Source: an uncultured Flavobacteriaceae bacterium
GTDB lineage: Bacteria > Bacteroidota > Bacteroidia > Flavobacteriales > Flavobacteriaceae
DNA length: 50,265 bases
Direction of reading: 5' to 3'
NCBI GenBank assembly: GCA_937936275.1
Contig: CALHCJ010000048.1
Span: 1-50,265 of the forward strand
Shown piece by piece: positions 42,839-50,265 of this stretch (position 1 is its first letter; each line of letters starts with the position of its first letter). The notes beneath the pieces were generated by a model. That model was given only the letters and a program-made list of their open reading frames with translations. It was not told the DNA's origin and made no database searches. The position numbers and the translations under genes are program-made.

Positions 42839-44460
42839 TTATTAGTCTCGATAGTCTCCGTTGCGGCTTGTTTTATAGTAGAACGATCTATTTCTAACAC
42901 TTGGTGCAACATAGCATCAACCTTACTTTTAATTTTAGCTTGAACATTAGCTCCGTATAATTGTTCAGCCAGTGCTGCCTTTATATAGCGTTTGACGCTA
43001 TCTTCAAAATCATAAAACGGCATTGATAAGTTGCTTCTTTGCGCATAGTTGACAAATCGATCAAATAAAATATCATCTACTCTAAAATTGTTGACGAAAT
43101 CCTCTTCTGTGTAGTCTATATAACGTTGACGGTCTTCATCTAAATGTTCGAAAGCGAAATAAGAAATAAACCCCACGCTATCCATACTTTCAAAGGCTTC
43201 TTCTTCATTTGTTCCAATGGGAACAAATACATCAGGCACAATACCACCACCACCATAAACTACCTTTCCTTTAGGGGTTGTAAACTTTAATGAGTCCACA
43301 ACTTTCACACTATCTAAAGAAACCAATTCTCCACTATGATAGCGATCTGTAAAACGTTGGTAGTAATCTTTATTTCCGTTTTTGTATGTCTTTTGTATAC
43401 TACGACCTGTTGGGGTGTAATATCTTGAAACCGTTAAACGAACTGCAGATCCGTCACCTAGCTCCATTTCTCGTTGTACTAGACCTTTCCCAAAAGAACG
43501 ACGGCCTACGATCGTGCCAATATCATTATCCTGTAAAGCACCTGCAATAATTTCGCTTGCGGAAGCAGAACGTTCATTAATCAAAACATAAATAACTTTA
43601 TCCTCAAAGCTTCCTTTATCTGTAGCATATATATTATTGATCTTTCCCTTTTTATTTTTAGTAAACAGAATCAACTTTCCATCTTTGAGAAACTCGTCAG
43701 CCATTTGCTCGGCTATACCTAAATATCCGCCAGGGTTATCGCGCAAGTCTAGGGTCAATTTTGTGGCTCCTTGTATTTGCAATTGTTTTAAAGCAGATTT
43801 GAATTCTTTAAATGTTGATTCTGCAAAACGATTTACTTTGATGTAACCAATGTCATCGGTTAGCATATAAAAGGCTTCAACGCTCTTAATAGGCACTGTT
43901 CCTCGCTTTATTTTCACCTTAAAAGTTCGATCTTCTTCTTTACGATAAACGGTTAAAACAACAGAAGTTCCTTTTTTGCCTTTCAATTTTTCAACAATAG
44001 CATTGCTAGCCAGATCCTTGCCAAATAATGTGTCATTATCTGCCATTAAAATGCGGTCACCAGGTTGAATACCCTTCAAAGCACTTGGTCCACCATCTAC
44101 CGTTCGTATCACAGCGATGGTATCTTTATATGGATAAAAGTTAATCCCAATTCCCACAAAATCACCCTTCATATTTTCGGCGACCTGTGTCATTTCTTTC
44201 TTCGGAATATAAACAGAGTGCGGATCTAATTTTTCCAAGATATTATTAACAGTTACATCAACGATGCTATCGGTATCAATCTCGTCAACATACTCATAAT
44301 CAATGTAGTCAATCAGACGATTGAGTTTGTCTTTTTTTGAATTGGTTGTAAAAAGTCTTTCTGGGGAGTCATTAAAATTCAGCTTTCCTCCTACAAAAAC
44401 ACCTATCGCCAATGCTGCTGCTAAAATTGTTGGCCATATGAAGTTTGTTTTCTTTCGCAT
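42835..44460 (-). CDS. S41-family C-terminal processing protease
   Basis: A 541-residue periplasmic protease anchored by an N-terminal helix (about 7-25). A PDZ domain spans about 90-190 (GIGINFYPYKDTIAVIRTVDGGPSALKGIQPGDRI). The catalytic dyad is Ser300 (SASASEI) and Lys325 (SFGKGLVQ), as in CtpA/Prc. A ~170-residue C-terminal extension follows, common in Bacteroidota homologues. These enzymes cut proteins from their C-termini. The gene starts 18 bases after dCMP deaminase and is in its operon. Confidence 0.92.
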   Translation of the reverse strand: MRKKTNFIWPTILAAALAIGVFVGGKLNFNDSPERLFTTNSKKDKLNRLIDYIDYEYVDEIDTDSIVDVTVNNILEKLDPHSVYIPKKEMTQVAENMKGDFVGIGINFYPYKDTIAVIRTVDGGPSALKGIQPGDRILMADNDTLFGKDLASNAIVEKLKGKKGTSVVLTVYRKEEDRTFKVKIKRGTVPIKSVEAFYMLTDDIGYIKVNRFAESTFKEFKSALKQLQIQGATKLTLDLRDNPGGYLGIAEQMADEFLKDGKLILFTKNKKGKINNIYATDKGSFEDKVIYVLINERSASASEIIAGALQDNDIGTIVGRRSFGKGLVQREMELGDGSAVRLTVSRYYTPTGRSIQKTYKNGNKDYYQRFTDRYHSGELVSLDSVKVVDSLKFTTPKGKVVYGGGGIVPDVFVPIGTNEEEAFESMDSVGFISYFAFEHLDEDRQRYIDYTEEDFVNNFRVDDILFDRFVNYAQRSNLSMPFYDFEDSVKRYIKAALAEQLYGANVQAKIKSKVDAMLHQVLEIDRSTIKQAATETIETNN

Positions 44461-44478
44461 TGATTTAGGGCAACTAGT

Positions 44479-44913
44479 TTATGATGTAGTGATTTCAGGG
44501 AGGTGGCTTAGCGCAACACCTGCTTTCTCAAGAAATTTCAGTCCGGAGTCATCTTTATAGGCCACATGATACACAACGCGTTTTATACCTGATTGGTGTA
44601 TTAGCTTACTACATTCTCTACAAGGTGATAAAGTTATATATAAGGTAGCACCCTGACACGATTGTGTGGAGGCGGCTACTTTAAGTATTGCGTTTGCTTC
44701 GGCATGTAAAACATACCATTTGGTATATCCTTCTTCATCTTCACAAAAATTTTCAAAACCTGTGGGTGTACCATTGTATCCATCAGAAATTATCATTCTA
44801 TCCTTTACGATAATTGCCCCTACCTGTTTACGTTCGCAGTATGATAATTTGCCCCACTCTTGGGCCATTCTTAAATAAGCCTTGTCATACTTCGCTTGTT
44901 TGGTTTTCTTCAT
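44479..44913 (-). CDS. dCMP deaminase (ComEB-type)
   Basis: A 144-residue zinc enzyme making dUMP from dCMP for thymidylate synthesis. Motifs: CERKQVGAIIVKDRMIISDGYNGTPTGFENFC, HAEANAI (His70, Glu72) and PCRECSKLI (Cys98, Cys101). The frame extends five codons further (44928); the start at MKKTKQAKYDKAYLRMAQEWGKLS is the family norm. Allosteric regulation by dCTP/dTTP is known for related enzymes. Followed closely by the S41 protease gene. Confidence 0.9.
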   Translation of the reverse strand: MKKTKQAKYDKAYLRMAQEWGKLSYCERKQVGAIIVKDRMIISDGYNGTPTGFENFCEDEEGYTKWYVLHAEANAILKVAASTQSCQGATLYITLSPCRECSKLIHQSGIKRVVYHVAYKDDSGLKFLEKAGVALSHLPEITTS

Positions 44914-44994
44914 AAATCGTACTGGCAATTAAAAAACTAAGATACCTGCTTTGCTAAGCTTCTACAATACTAATAGGTTAAATTTAACAGTATC

Positions 44995-45579
44995 TTATCT
45001 AGGAAATGTATCGATTAACATTGGTATGGTAATCAATATTACTGCAACGGATGCGACAGCAACGAACACTTTTTGCTTTACTTTTAAAACGGAAAGAAAG
45101 AAATACGAAACGCCAAGTACGGATAGCACAATCAATACTTGCGAAATTTCAATTCCTGAAGCAAAACCTAACAATGGCATTATCTTTTCATCTTCTTCGG
45201 CCATAAGCATATTAAAATAGTTGCTAAATCCGAAGCCGTGAATTAATCCAAAAAAAGCAGTTGCTACTAGATGTAGCACTATACTTTTATGTTCCGAAAT
45301 AGATTTAATATAGATCAAATTGAATATTGCTGTTCCAAAAATTGTCACGGGAATCAAAAATTCAATCCAACTGACATCCATGATTAAAATTTCATAAACA
45401 GACAAAAACAGTGAAATACAATGCGTAATTGTAAATATAGTCGCCAATAAAACCACTTTTTTCCAGCTTTTAAATCCGAAAGGAAGAGCCAGAGCAATTA
45501 GAAATAAGATATGATCGTAAGCTGCAAAGTCAAGTACATGGTTTAAACCTAATTCTAAATAAAAGATAAAATCTTGCAT
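44995..45579 (-). CDS. HupE/UreJ-like membrane protein
   Basis: A 194-residue inner-membrane protein with about six helices and the conserved histidines of the HupE/UreJ family: GLNHVLDFAAYDHILFL, TITHCISLFLS and FFGLIHGFGFS. Family members near hydrogenase or urease genes move nickel, but many Bacteroidota members are far from any nickel enzyme and have no known substrate. It is 14 bases after the J-domain gene and 66 bases before the dCMP deaminase start region. Confidence 0.82.
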   Translation of the reverse strand: MQDFIFYLELGLNHVLDFAAYDHILFLIALALPFGFKSWKKVVLLATIFTITHCISLFLSVYEILIMDVSWIEFLIPVTIFGTAIFNLIYIKSISEHKSIVLHLVATAFFGLIHGFGFSNYFNMLMAEEDEKIMPLLGFASGIEISQVLIVLSVLGVSYFFLSVLKVKQKVFVAVASVAVILITIPMLIDTFPR

Positions 45580-45593
45580 AGCATATTTCTCTT

Positions 45594-46337
45594 TTAAAGC
45601 CCTCTTTCTTTCTGAATGGTCTCGTAAGCCTTCTGAACCTCTTTAAATTTCTCCTCGGCCCCTCTTTTTATCGCCTCATTTTCAGTGTTCACACGATCTG
45701 GGTGGTACTTTTTAGCCATCGTTCGATATGCTTTTTTAATTTGATCTTCAGTGGCAGTGCGCTCAATCTCTAAAATTTTATACGCGGTATCGGCAGATTT
45801 TACAAACATCGCTTTGATACTTTCAAAATCGCGAAAAGCCACCTTCAGATATCCGGCAATTTCTTGAATTTTGTTGACTTCTGAAGTACTGACTGTTCCA
45901 TCTGCTTGGGCAATACCAAACAAGAAATGTAACAGCTGAAGTCTGACCTCATATCGCGTTCTTTGATTTAGAAAAGCGCATATTCGCGGTGCTGAAATTT
46001 CTCTTTTTTTATTGACTTCATTAAAAGTTCTAAAAATAGCATTTGAACGCTCCTTACCGTATGTCTGTACGAAATACTGGCGTACATAATTCATTTCTGA
46101 CTGACTTACGGTTCCGTCCGCTTTGATAACAATAGAACATAGCGACAATAGATTCAACTCAAAGTCGGCAGGAGAAACTTTTTGACGCGTCATATCGCTA
46201 AATACGGTTCTTGCCCCTCGAGATTTACCTCCAGAATCTGCCATATTATCAATAAAACTTCCGATCAAAAAACCAAAAATCGCACCCGGATATCGAAACA
46301 AGTAAAAACCTCCAATCGCGGCAATCCATTTAAACAT
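45594..46337 (-). CDS. Membrane-anchored TerB-like and J-domain protein (DjlA-like)
   Basis: A 247-residue protein: an N-terminal glycine-rich membrane segment (about 5-27), a TerB-like helical domain (about 55-165, [27 protein letters not shown] and [19 protein letters not shown]), and a C-terminal J domain with the HPD triad at 212-214. The layout is that of DjlA, a DnaK co-chaperone at the inner membrane. It heads a minus-strand run with HupE, dCMP deaminase and the S41 protease. Confidence 0.85.
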   Translation of the reverse strand: MFKWIAAIGGFYLFRYPGAIFGFLIGSFIDNMADSGGKSRGARTVFSDMTRQKVSPADFELNLLSLCSIVIKADGTVSQSEMNYVRQYFVQTYGKERSNAIFRTFNEVNKKREISAPRICAFLNQRTRYEVRLQLLHFLFGIAQADGTVSTSEVNKIQEIAGYLKVAFRDFESIKAMFVKSADTAYKILEIERTATEDQIKKAYRTMAKKYHPDRVNTENEAIKRGAEEKFKEVQKAYETIQKERGL

Positions 46338-46481
46338 GGTAATTTATTTTCGCCAAAGATATTAAAAGGTACACTAGTATGTAACTAAGTTCGGCTGATT
46401 TGATCTTAAAAGACTACCTCTATAATTTTCTAATTCCACAACGAAAAGTTAAGGACTATCAAAGAAATACGACAAAACCCT

Positions 46482-46489
46482 TATCTTTG
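46482..46489 (+). promoter_or_regulatory. -7 element for the bacilliredoxin gene
   Basis: TATCTTTG is an exact match to TAnnTTTG, 25 bases before the ATG at 46515. Confidence 0.5.
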
Positions 46490-46514
46490 ATTTCTGAATT
46501 AAAATAGATAGCAT

Positions 46515-46925
46515 ATGTATCCTGCAGAATTAGTAAAACCTATGAGAGATGACCTTGCGAATGCTGGGTTTGAAGAATTATATACCGCTGAGGCAGTGGA
46601 AAAAGCAATTAGCCAAGAAGGTACTACCCTGGTGGTAGTAAATTCAGTTTGTGGTTGTGCAGCAGCAAATGCAAGACCAGCTGCTAAAATGAGTTTACAA
46701 AATGATAAAAAGCCAGATCATGCTGTGACCGTTTTTGCTGGTGTAGATACTGATGCCGTTGATGCTGCAAGAAATTTAATGATTCCTTTCCCTCCATCTT
46801 CGCCAAGTATGGCTTTGTTTAAAAATGGAGAATTGGTTCATATGATTGAGCGTCACCACATTGAAGGTAGGCCAGCAGAATTAATTGCTGAGAACCTTAC
46901 TGCTGCTTACAACGAGTTTTGTTAA
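46515..46925 (+). CDS. BrxA/BrxB-family bacilliredoxin
   Basis: A 136-residue thioredoxin-fold protein with the CGC active site (Cys46-Gly47-Cys48) in NSVCGCAAANARPA and a final cysteine at the C-terminus. In Bacilli this family removes bacillithiol from proteins. Whether this organism makes bacillithiol or another thiol is not visible here. Monocistronic: own promoter element and a terminator directly after. Confidence 0.92.
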   Translation: MYPAELVKPMRDDLANAGFEELYTAEAVEKAISQEGTTLVVVNSVCGCAAANARPAAKMSLQNDKKPDHAVTVFAGVDTDAVDAARNLMIPFPPSSPSMALFKNGELVHMIERHHIEGRPAELIAENLTAAYNEFC

Positions 46926-46960
46926 GTCGCAGCTAAAGAGAATCTTATAAAACAAGAACA

Positions 46961-46988
46961 AAACCGCTTCATAATGAAGCGGTTTTTT
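46961..46988 (+). terminator. Terminator after the bacilliredoxin gene
   Basis: A perfect ten-base-pair stem (46961-46970 with 46976-46985), five-base loop, then T residues to 46988. The next gene begins 12 bases later. Confidence 0.85.
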
Positions 46989-46999
46989 ATTTTTGTAAT

Positions 47000-47737
47000 A
47001 TGCAGAAACTATTGGCATATCCGTTAACGATTTTATATCTCTTTTTTTTCGGGTTGACCTTATTGATTTTTCATCCTATTCAATGGATTTGTTTTAACGT
47101 ATTTGGATACAATGCTCATCGCATGAGTGTTGCTCTATTGAATCTTTCTTTGACGAGATGCACTCATATTTTAGGTACTACCTATAGTTTTAACAATCCA
47201 CATGATATTCCAACTGGTAGACCGACTATAATTGTGCCCAATCACCAAAGCATGCACGACATTCCTCCTATCATTTGGTTTTTGCGAAAGCAACATCCAA
47301 AATTTGTAAGTAAGAAAGAATTAGGCAAGGGCATTCCTAGTGTTTCTTATAATCTTCGACATGGGGGCTCCGTTTTAATCGATAGAAAGGACAGTAAACA
47401 AGCTTTGGTTGAAATTTCTAAATTGGGTACCTATATCGAAAAAAACCAAAGAGGTGCAGTTATTTTCCCAGAGGGTACGCGTAGCCGAACTGGTCATCCA
47501 AAACCTTTTAAAACCACGGGATTAAAACTACTATTGAAAAATGCACCATCAGCGTTGATAATTCCTATTAGCATTAACAATTCCTGGCGCATGTTAAAAT
47601 ATGGTAAATTCCCAAATGGGTTGGGTAATCATATTACATTCGATGTTCACAAACCGATTCCTGTTGAAGGAAATCTTGATGAACTCATTGCCAAAACAGA
47701 AGCAGTGATAACCGCTGGTATAACTTCCTTTAAATGA
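47000..47737 (+). CDS. Lysophospholipid (1-acyl-sn-glycerol-3-phosphate) acyltransferase
   Basis: A 245-residue membrane-bound PlsC-family enzyme that makes phosphatidic acid from lysophosphatidic acid. The HxxxxD motif is His82-Asp87 (NHQSMHD) and FPEGTRS (156-162) is the second signature; one or two N-terminal helices anchor it. Its stop overlaps the next start by four bases (ATGA), so the two are translationally coupled. plsC is the likely symbol, but paralogues exist in Bacteroidota, so I leave it blank. Confidence 0.9.
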   Translation: MQKLLAYPLTILYLFFFGLTLLIFHPIQWICFNVFGYNAHRMSVALLNLSLTRCTHILGTTYSFNNPHDIPTGRPTIIVPNHQSMHDIPPIIWFLRKQHPKFVSKKELGKGIPSVSYNLRHGGSVLIDRKDSKQALVEISKLGTYIEKNQRGAVIFPEGTRSRTGHPKPFKTTGLKLLLKNAPSALIIPISINNSWRMLKYGKFPNGLGNHITFDVHKPIPVEGNLDELIAKTEAVITAGITSFK

Positions 47738-48393
47738 CAAATACTGAACTGATAGACGAAACCGTAGCCTTTGTTAAGAACACATTGAAAGGTGCAGAAG
47801 GTGGGCATGATTGGTTTCATATTCAGCGTGTTTTCAACAATACACTATTAATTGCTGCAGAAGAAAAAGTTGATGTTCTTGTGGTGAGCCTAGGTGCACT
47901 TTTACACGATATTGCAGATGCTAAATTTTATGATGGAGATGAATCGGTCGGTCCTAGAGTAGCTACTCGTTTTTTAGTATCTAAAAATGTTGATCAACAA
48001 ATTATAAATCGCGTTGTCGAAATCATTGAAAATATTTCTTTCAAGTCAAGCCTAGGCTCAAATGCCAAAAGACTCCATTCGCTGGAGTTGCAGGTTGTAC
48101 AAGATGCTGATCGTCTTGATGCTATTGGGGCTATTGGAATTGCCCGTGCGTTCAATTACGGAGGGTTCAAAAATAGAGAACTTCATAATCCTGAAGTGCT
48201 ACCGAAACTCGATATGAGCAAAGAAGAATATAAGAAATCAACCGGCCCAACCATCAATCACTTTTACGAGAAGCTACTTCTTTTAAAAGATAAAATGAAT
48301 ACACGTACGGGGAAAAAACTAGCTCAGAAGCGGCACGAATATATGCTTGATTTTCTCAATCAATTTGATAAAGAATGGAACGGTTTTCAGTAA
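47734..48393 (+). CDS. HD-domain phosphohydrolase (YedJ-like)
   Basis: A 219-residue cytoplasmic hydrolase. The metal site is complete: His in GHDWFHIQRV (His25/His29), LLHDIADAKF with His58-Asp59, and QDADRLDAIGAIGIARAF with the last Asp. The family is widespread with poorly defined substrates, probably nucleotides or phospho-metabolites. It is translationally coupled to the acyltransferase. Confidence 0.85.
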   Translation: MTNTELIDETVAFVKNTLKGAEGGHDWFHIQRVFNNTLLIAAEEKVDVLVVSLGALLHDIADAKFYDGDESVGPRVATRFLVSKNVDQQIINRVVEIIENISFKSSLGSNAKRLHSLELQVVQDADRLDAIGAIGIARAFNYGGFKNRELHNPEVLPKLDMSKEEYKKSTGPTINHFYEKLLLLKDKMNTRTGKKLAQKRHEYMLDFLNQFDKEWNGFQ

Positions 48394-48487
48394 TCTATTT
48401 TACGAAAACGTTGTAGTAAATTCTACCTTCAAATTCAGTTCTCACTTTTCTTTTTTATGTATCTTCCTGAGACTTAAATCAATCAAG

Positions 48488-49912
48488 ATGCAAAGAAGAA
48501 AATTTATCAAAAAAGCAGCTGTTGCCTCGACAGCTTTTTCAATCGTTCCAAGTTTTGTGATGGGTAGAAACCACGTACCACCAAGCGATACACTTTATGT
48601 TGGTGCTTTCGGTGTAGGCGGACGTGGCTCTGGTGTTATTCAGGGCATGGATAATACAAAAAAGGTAAAGTTCGTCACCTTATGCGATGTTGATGATCGT
48701 AGGGCTGCGGATACTTATAAAAAATATCCAAAGGCGAAACGTTACAAAGATTTTAGAAAAGTATATGACAATCATCTAAGCGAAATTGATGCGGTTATGG
48801 TGGCAACCCCTGATCATATGCATGCTTCTATTGCCCTACCTTTTATGAGGGCTAAGAAACATGCTTATGTTGAAAAACCGCTAACACATAATATCAATGA
48901 GGCGCGTCTCATGACTACTGTAGCAAAAGAAAACGGTATTGTCACACAAATGGGAAATCAAGGTGCCTCAAGCGCTGGAAGTCGTGAAGCTAAGGAATGG
49001 ATCAATTCGGGAGTTATCGGCAAAGTATACAAAGTAGACTGTTGGACGAATCGCCCTGTCTGGCCACAAGGTGTTCCCGCGCCCACCGAAAAACAGCCTA
49101 TACCCAAAGGTTTGGATTGGGATTTATGGTTAGGAACAGCAGCACAACGAGATTATAACGCTGCTTACTTACCTTTTAAGTGGAGAGGATTTTGGGATTT
49201 TGGTACTGGAGCCTTAGGAGATATGGGATGTCATATTATGGAAACCCCATTTGGGGTTCTAGACTTAGGCTATCCTACCGAGGCGGAGGCAAGTTGCACC
49301 ACCAATTGGGTTGGTGATTTTGTGGAAGCTGATTATAGCGATTCTTGTCCTGCTTCATCCATAGTCAGATTGAAATTCAATACAGAGCAACATGGTGATA
49401 TCGCATTGAATTGGTACGATGGTGGGTTATTACCTGATCTACCCGACGAATTAAAAGATGGTGAAAAAATAGGTGATAGTGGTGGTGGTTCTATATTTTA
49501 CGGTACTAAGGGAATTTTAGTAGCGGACACCTATTCAAGAAATGCACGATTATTGCCTAGTTCTAACATGCAATTATTTAATGCCCCCAAACCTTATTTG
49601 AAAAGAATAGATGGAGATGTTGAGGGTCACCAAAACAACTTTGTAGAAGGTTGCCTCAACGGCACAGAAACCTCATCAGATTTCAAACGCTCTGGTCCTT
49701 TGACGGAAGCTGTTTTGATGGGTAATTTAGCAATCAAAGCATTTCAATACAAGAAATACAAACCAGGTAAGAAAGCTGGCGATTGGGATCCGTTTGAATA
49801 CCCTGGTCGACGAAAAATTCTCTGGGACGGTGCAAACATGAAAGTTACGAATTGGGATAAGGCCAATGAGTGGGTTAAAGGTTCTTACCGCAAGGGTTGG
49901 GAACTATCTTAA
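48488..49912 (+). CDS. Tat-exported Gfo/Idh/MocA-family oxidoreductase
   Basis: A 474-residue protein. The start at 48488 gives MQRRKFIKKAAVASTAFSIVPSFVMG, an RR-type Tat signal; the frame is open further upstream to 48347 but that overlaps the HD gene and lacks this signal. A Rossmann fold (VGAFGVGGRGSGVIQGM), the VEKPL motif and a DMGCHIMETPF segment follow. Exported members of this family carry NAD(P) tightly bound and act on glycosides in the periplasm. It could belong with the sugar-oxidation genes at 20-32 kb although it lies 16 kb away. Confidence 0.85.
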   Translation: MQRRKFIKKAAVASTAFSIVPSFVMGRNHVPPSDTLYVGAFGVGGRGSGVIQGMDNTKKVKFVTLCDVDDRRAADTYKKYPKAKRYKDFRKVYDNHLSEIDAVMVATPDHMHASIALPFMRAKKHAYVEKPLTHNINEARLMTTVAKENGIVTQMGNQGASSAGSREAKEWINSGVIGKVYKVDCWTNRPVWPQGVPAPTEKQPIPKGLDWDLWLGTAAQRDYNAAYLPFKWRGFWDFGTGALGDMGCHIMETPFGVLDLGYPTEAEASCTTNWVGDFVEADYSDSCPASSIVRLKFNTEQHGDIALNWYDGGLLPDLPDELKDGEKIGDSGGGSIFYGTKGILVADTYSRNARLLPSSNMQLFNAPKPYLKRIDGDVEGHQNNFVEGCLNGTETSSDFKRSGPLTEAVLMGNLAIKAFQYKKYKPGKKAGDWDPFEYPGRRKILWDGANMKVTNWDKANEWVKGSYRKGWELS

Positions 49913-49941
49913 TTATTTGATGGTTCAATTCGTAGTATAAA

Positions 49942-49971
49942 AAAAGTCCTGTAATTCATACAGGACTTTTT
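49942..49971. terminator. Bidirectional terminator between convergent genes
   Basis: A perfect 12-base-pair stem (49942-49953 with 49959-49970) around a five-base loop, with A-rich and T-rich flanks. Confidence 0.85.
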
Positions 49972-49987
49972 CATTTATACAATGATA

Positions 49988-50265
49988 TTACTTCTTTTTT
50001 GGTAAACCTCGGGTTAGCCAACCACTTTTATTTGCTGTGGCAATAGCGTAAGGAGTAATCCAAAACAAACCAAACGTAAATAAAATGCTATACGAATAGG
50101 CCCAGAAAGATTCCTTGGTTTTATATCGCTTGGCATAAAACAATACAGGGAAGGTAGTAAGTATCAAAATACTTGCAAGTGTCGAACTGACGAATAATAA
50201 GGGATGTGTCAATACAAAAAATAACATAAATATTAAGAACGGGTAGCTCATTATAATTTTTGAAG
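49988..50265 (-). CDS. C-terminal end of a probable membrane glycosyltransferase (family 2)
   Basis: The frame is open to the window edge; the Met at 50251 is probably internal (SKIIMSYPFLIF). The visible ~91 residues have about three hydrophobic helices and end in FWITPYAIATANKSGWLTRGLPKKK. The pattern of helices followed by a Gly-Trp-x-Thr-Arg tail is that of processive GT2 enzymes such as hyaluronan synthase/NodC-like proteins, which extrude polysaccharide across the membrane. Identification is moderate because the catalytic domain is outside. Confidence 0.5.
   Translation of the reverse strand, partial: SKIIMSYPFLIFMLFFVLTHPLLFVSSTLASILILTTFPVLFYAKRYKTKESFWAYSYSILFTFGLFWITPYAIATANKSGWLTRGLPKKK

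Noticed and set aside
1-50265. Mobile elements, CRISPR arrays and prophage
   Set aside because: No transposase, integrase, repeat-spacer pattern or attachment-site duplication was seen.

Overview
The window is a piece of a low-GC Bacteroidota chromosome, almost certainly a marine-type member of the Flavobacteriaceae. The signs are Bacteroidota-specific families (DUF5723, DUF3078, DUF6503, a TonB-dependent receptor with an N-terminal carboxypeptidase-like domain), no Shine-Dalgarno sequences ahead of starts, and several -7 elements of the form TAnnTTTG. I see no insertion sequence, phage, CRISPR array, rRNA or tRNA.

Layout. 1-8 kb is mostly housekeeping: the 3' end of a ClC chloride transporter with CBS domains, tadA, a DUF5723 outer-membrane protein, dxs overlapping a DUF3078 gene, and dgt. 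8-17.4 kb is an envelope block: a TonB-dependent receptor with a beta-helix lipoprotein (not a SusD), a stand-alone CarboxypepD-like protein, a MORN-like secreted protein, a PiT phosphate transporter fused to a PhoU-like domain, a DUF6503 protein and a CAP lipoprotein. Three promoters here share repeats in 11-base phase, which suggests one OmpR/PhoB-type regulator and possibly a phosphate-starvation regulon. 17.5-20.4 kb holds a STAS-like gene, a probable gene remnant and the compact yicC-gmk-nadD operon.

20.4-32.2 kb is the most distinctive part: a sugar-oxidation island with a DUF1080 (3-keto-disaccharide hydrolase family) lipoprotein, three xylose-isomerase-like TIM barrels (two with Tat-type signals), two paralogous GMC flavoprotein dehydrogenases, a Tat-exported gluconate-2-dehydrogenase subunit-3-like partner, a Gfo/Idh/MocA oxidoreductase, a sugar/nucleoside-type MFS permease, and DinB and ASCH passengers. 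Together they resemble the pathway that oxidises glycosides at C3, cleaves the 3-keto-glycoside and recycles the 3-keto sugar, here split between periplasm and cytoplasm.

32.2-38.6 kb contains two tiny membrane ORFs, nrdA and nrdB, a candidate structured RNA on the minus strand (about 37060-37345), and two small exported proteins of unknown function. 38.6-50.3 kb has a LytTR regulator with its TPR histidine kinase, a DUF3109 protein, MarC, an S41 protease with dCMP deaminase, a HupE/UreJ-like membrane protein, a TerB/J-domain protein, a bacilliredoxin, a lysophospholipid acyltransferase with an HD hydrolase, a Tat-exported Gfo/Idh/MocA protein, and the C-terminal end of what looks like a membrane family-2 glycosyltransferase cut by the window edge.

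Functions are read from protein sequence motifs by eye; no database search was run.
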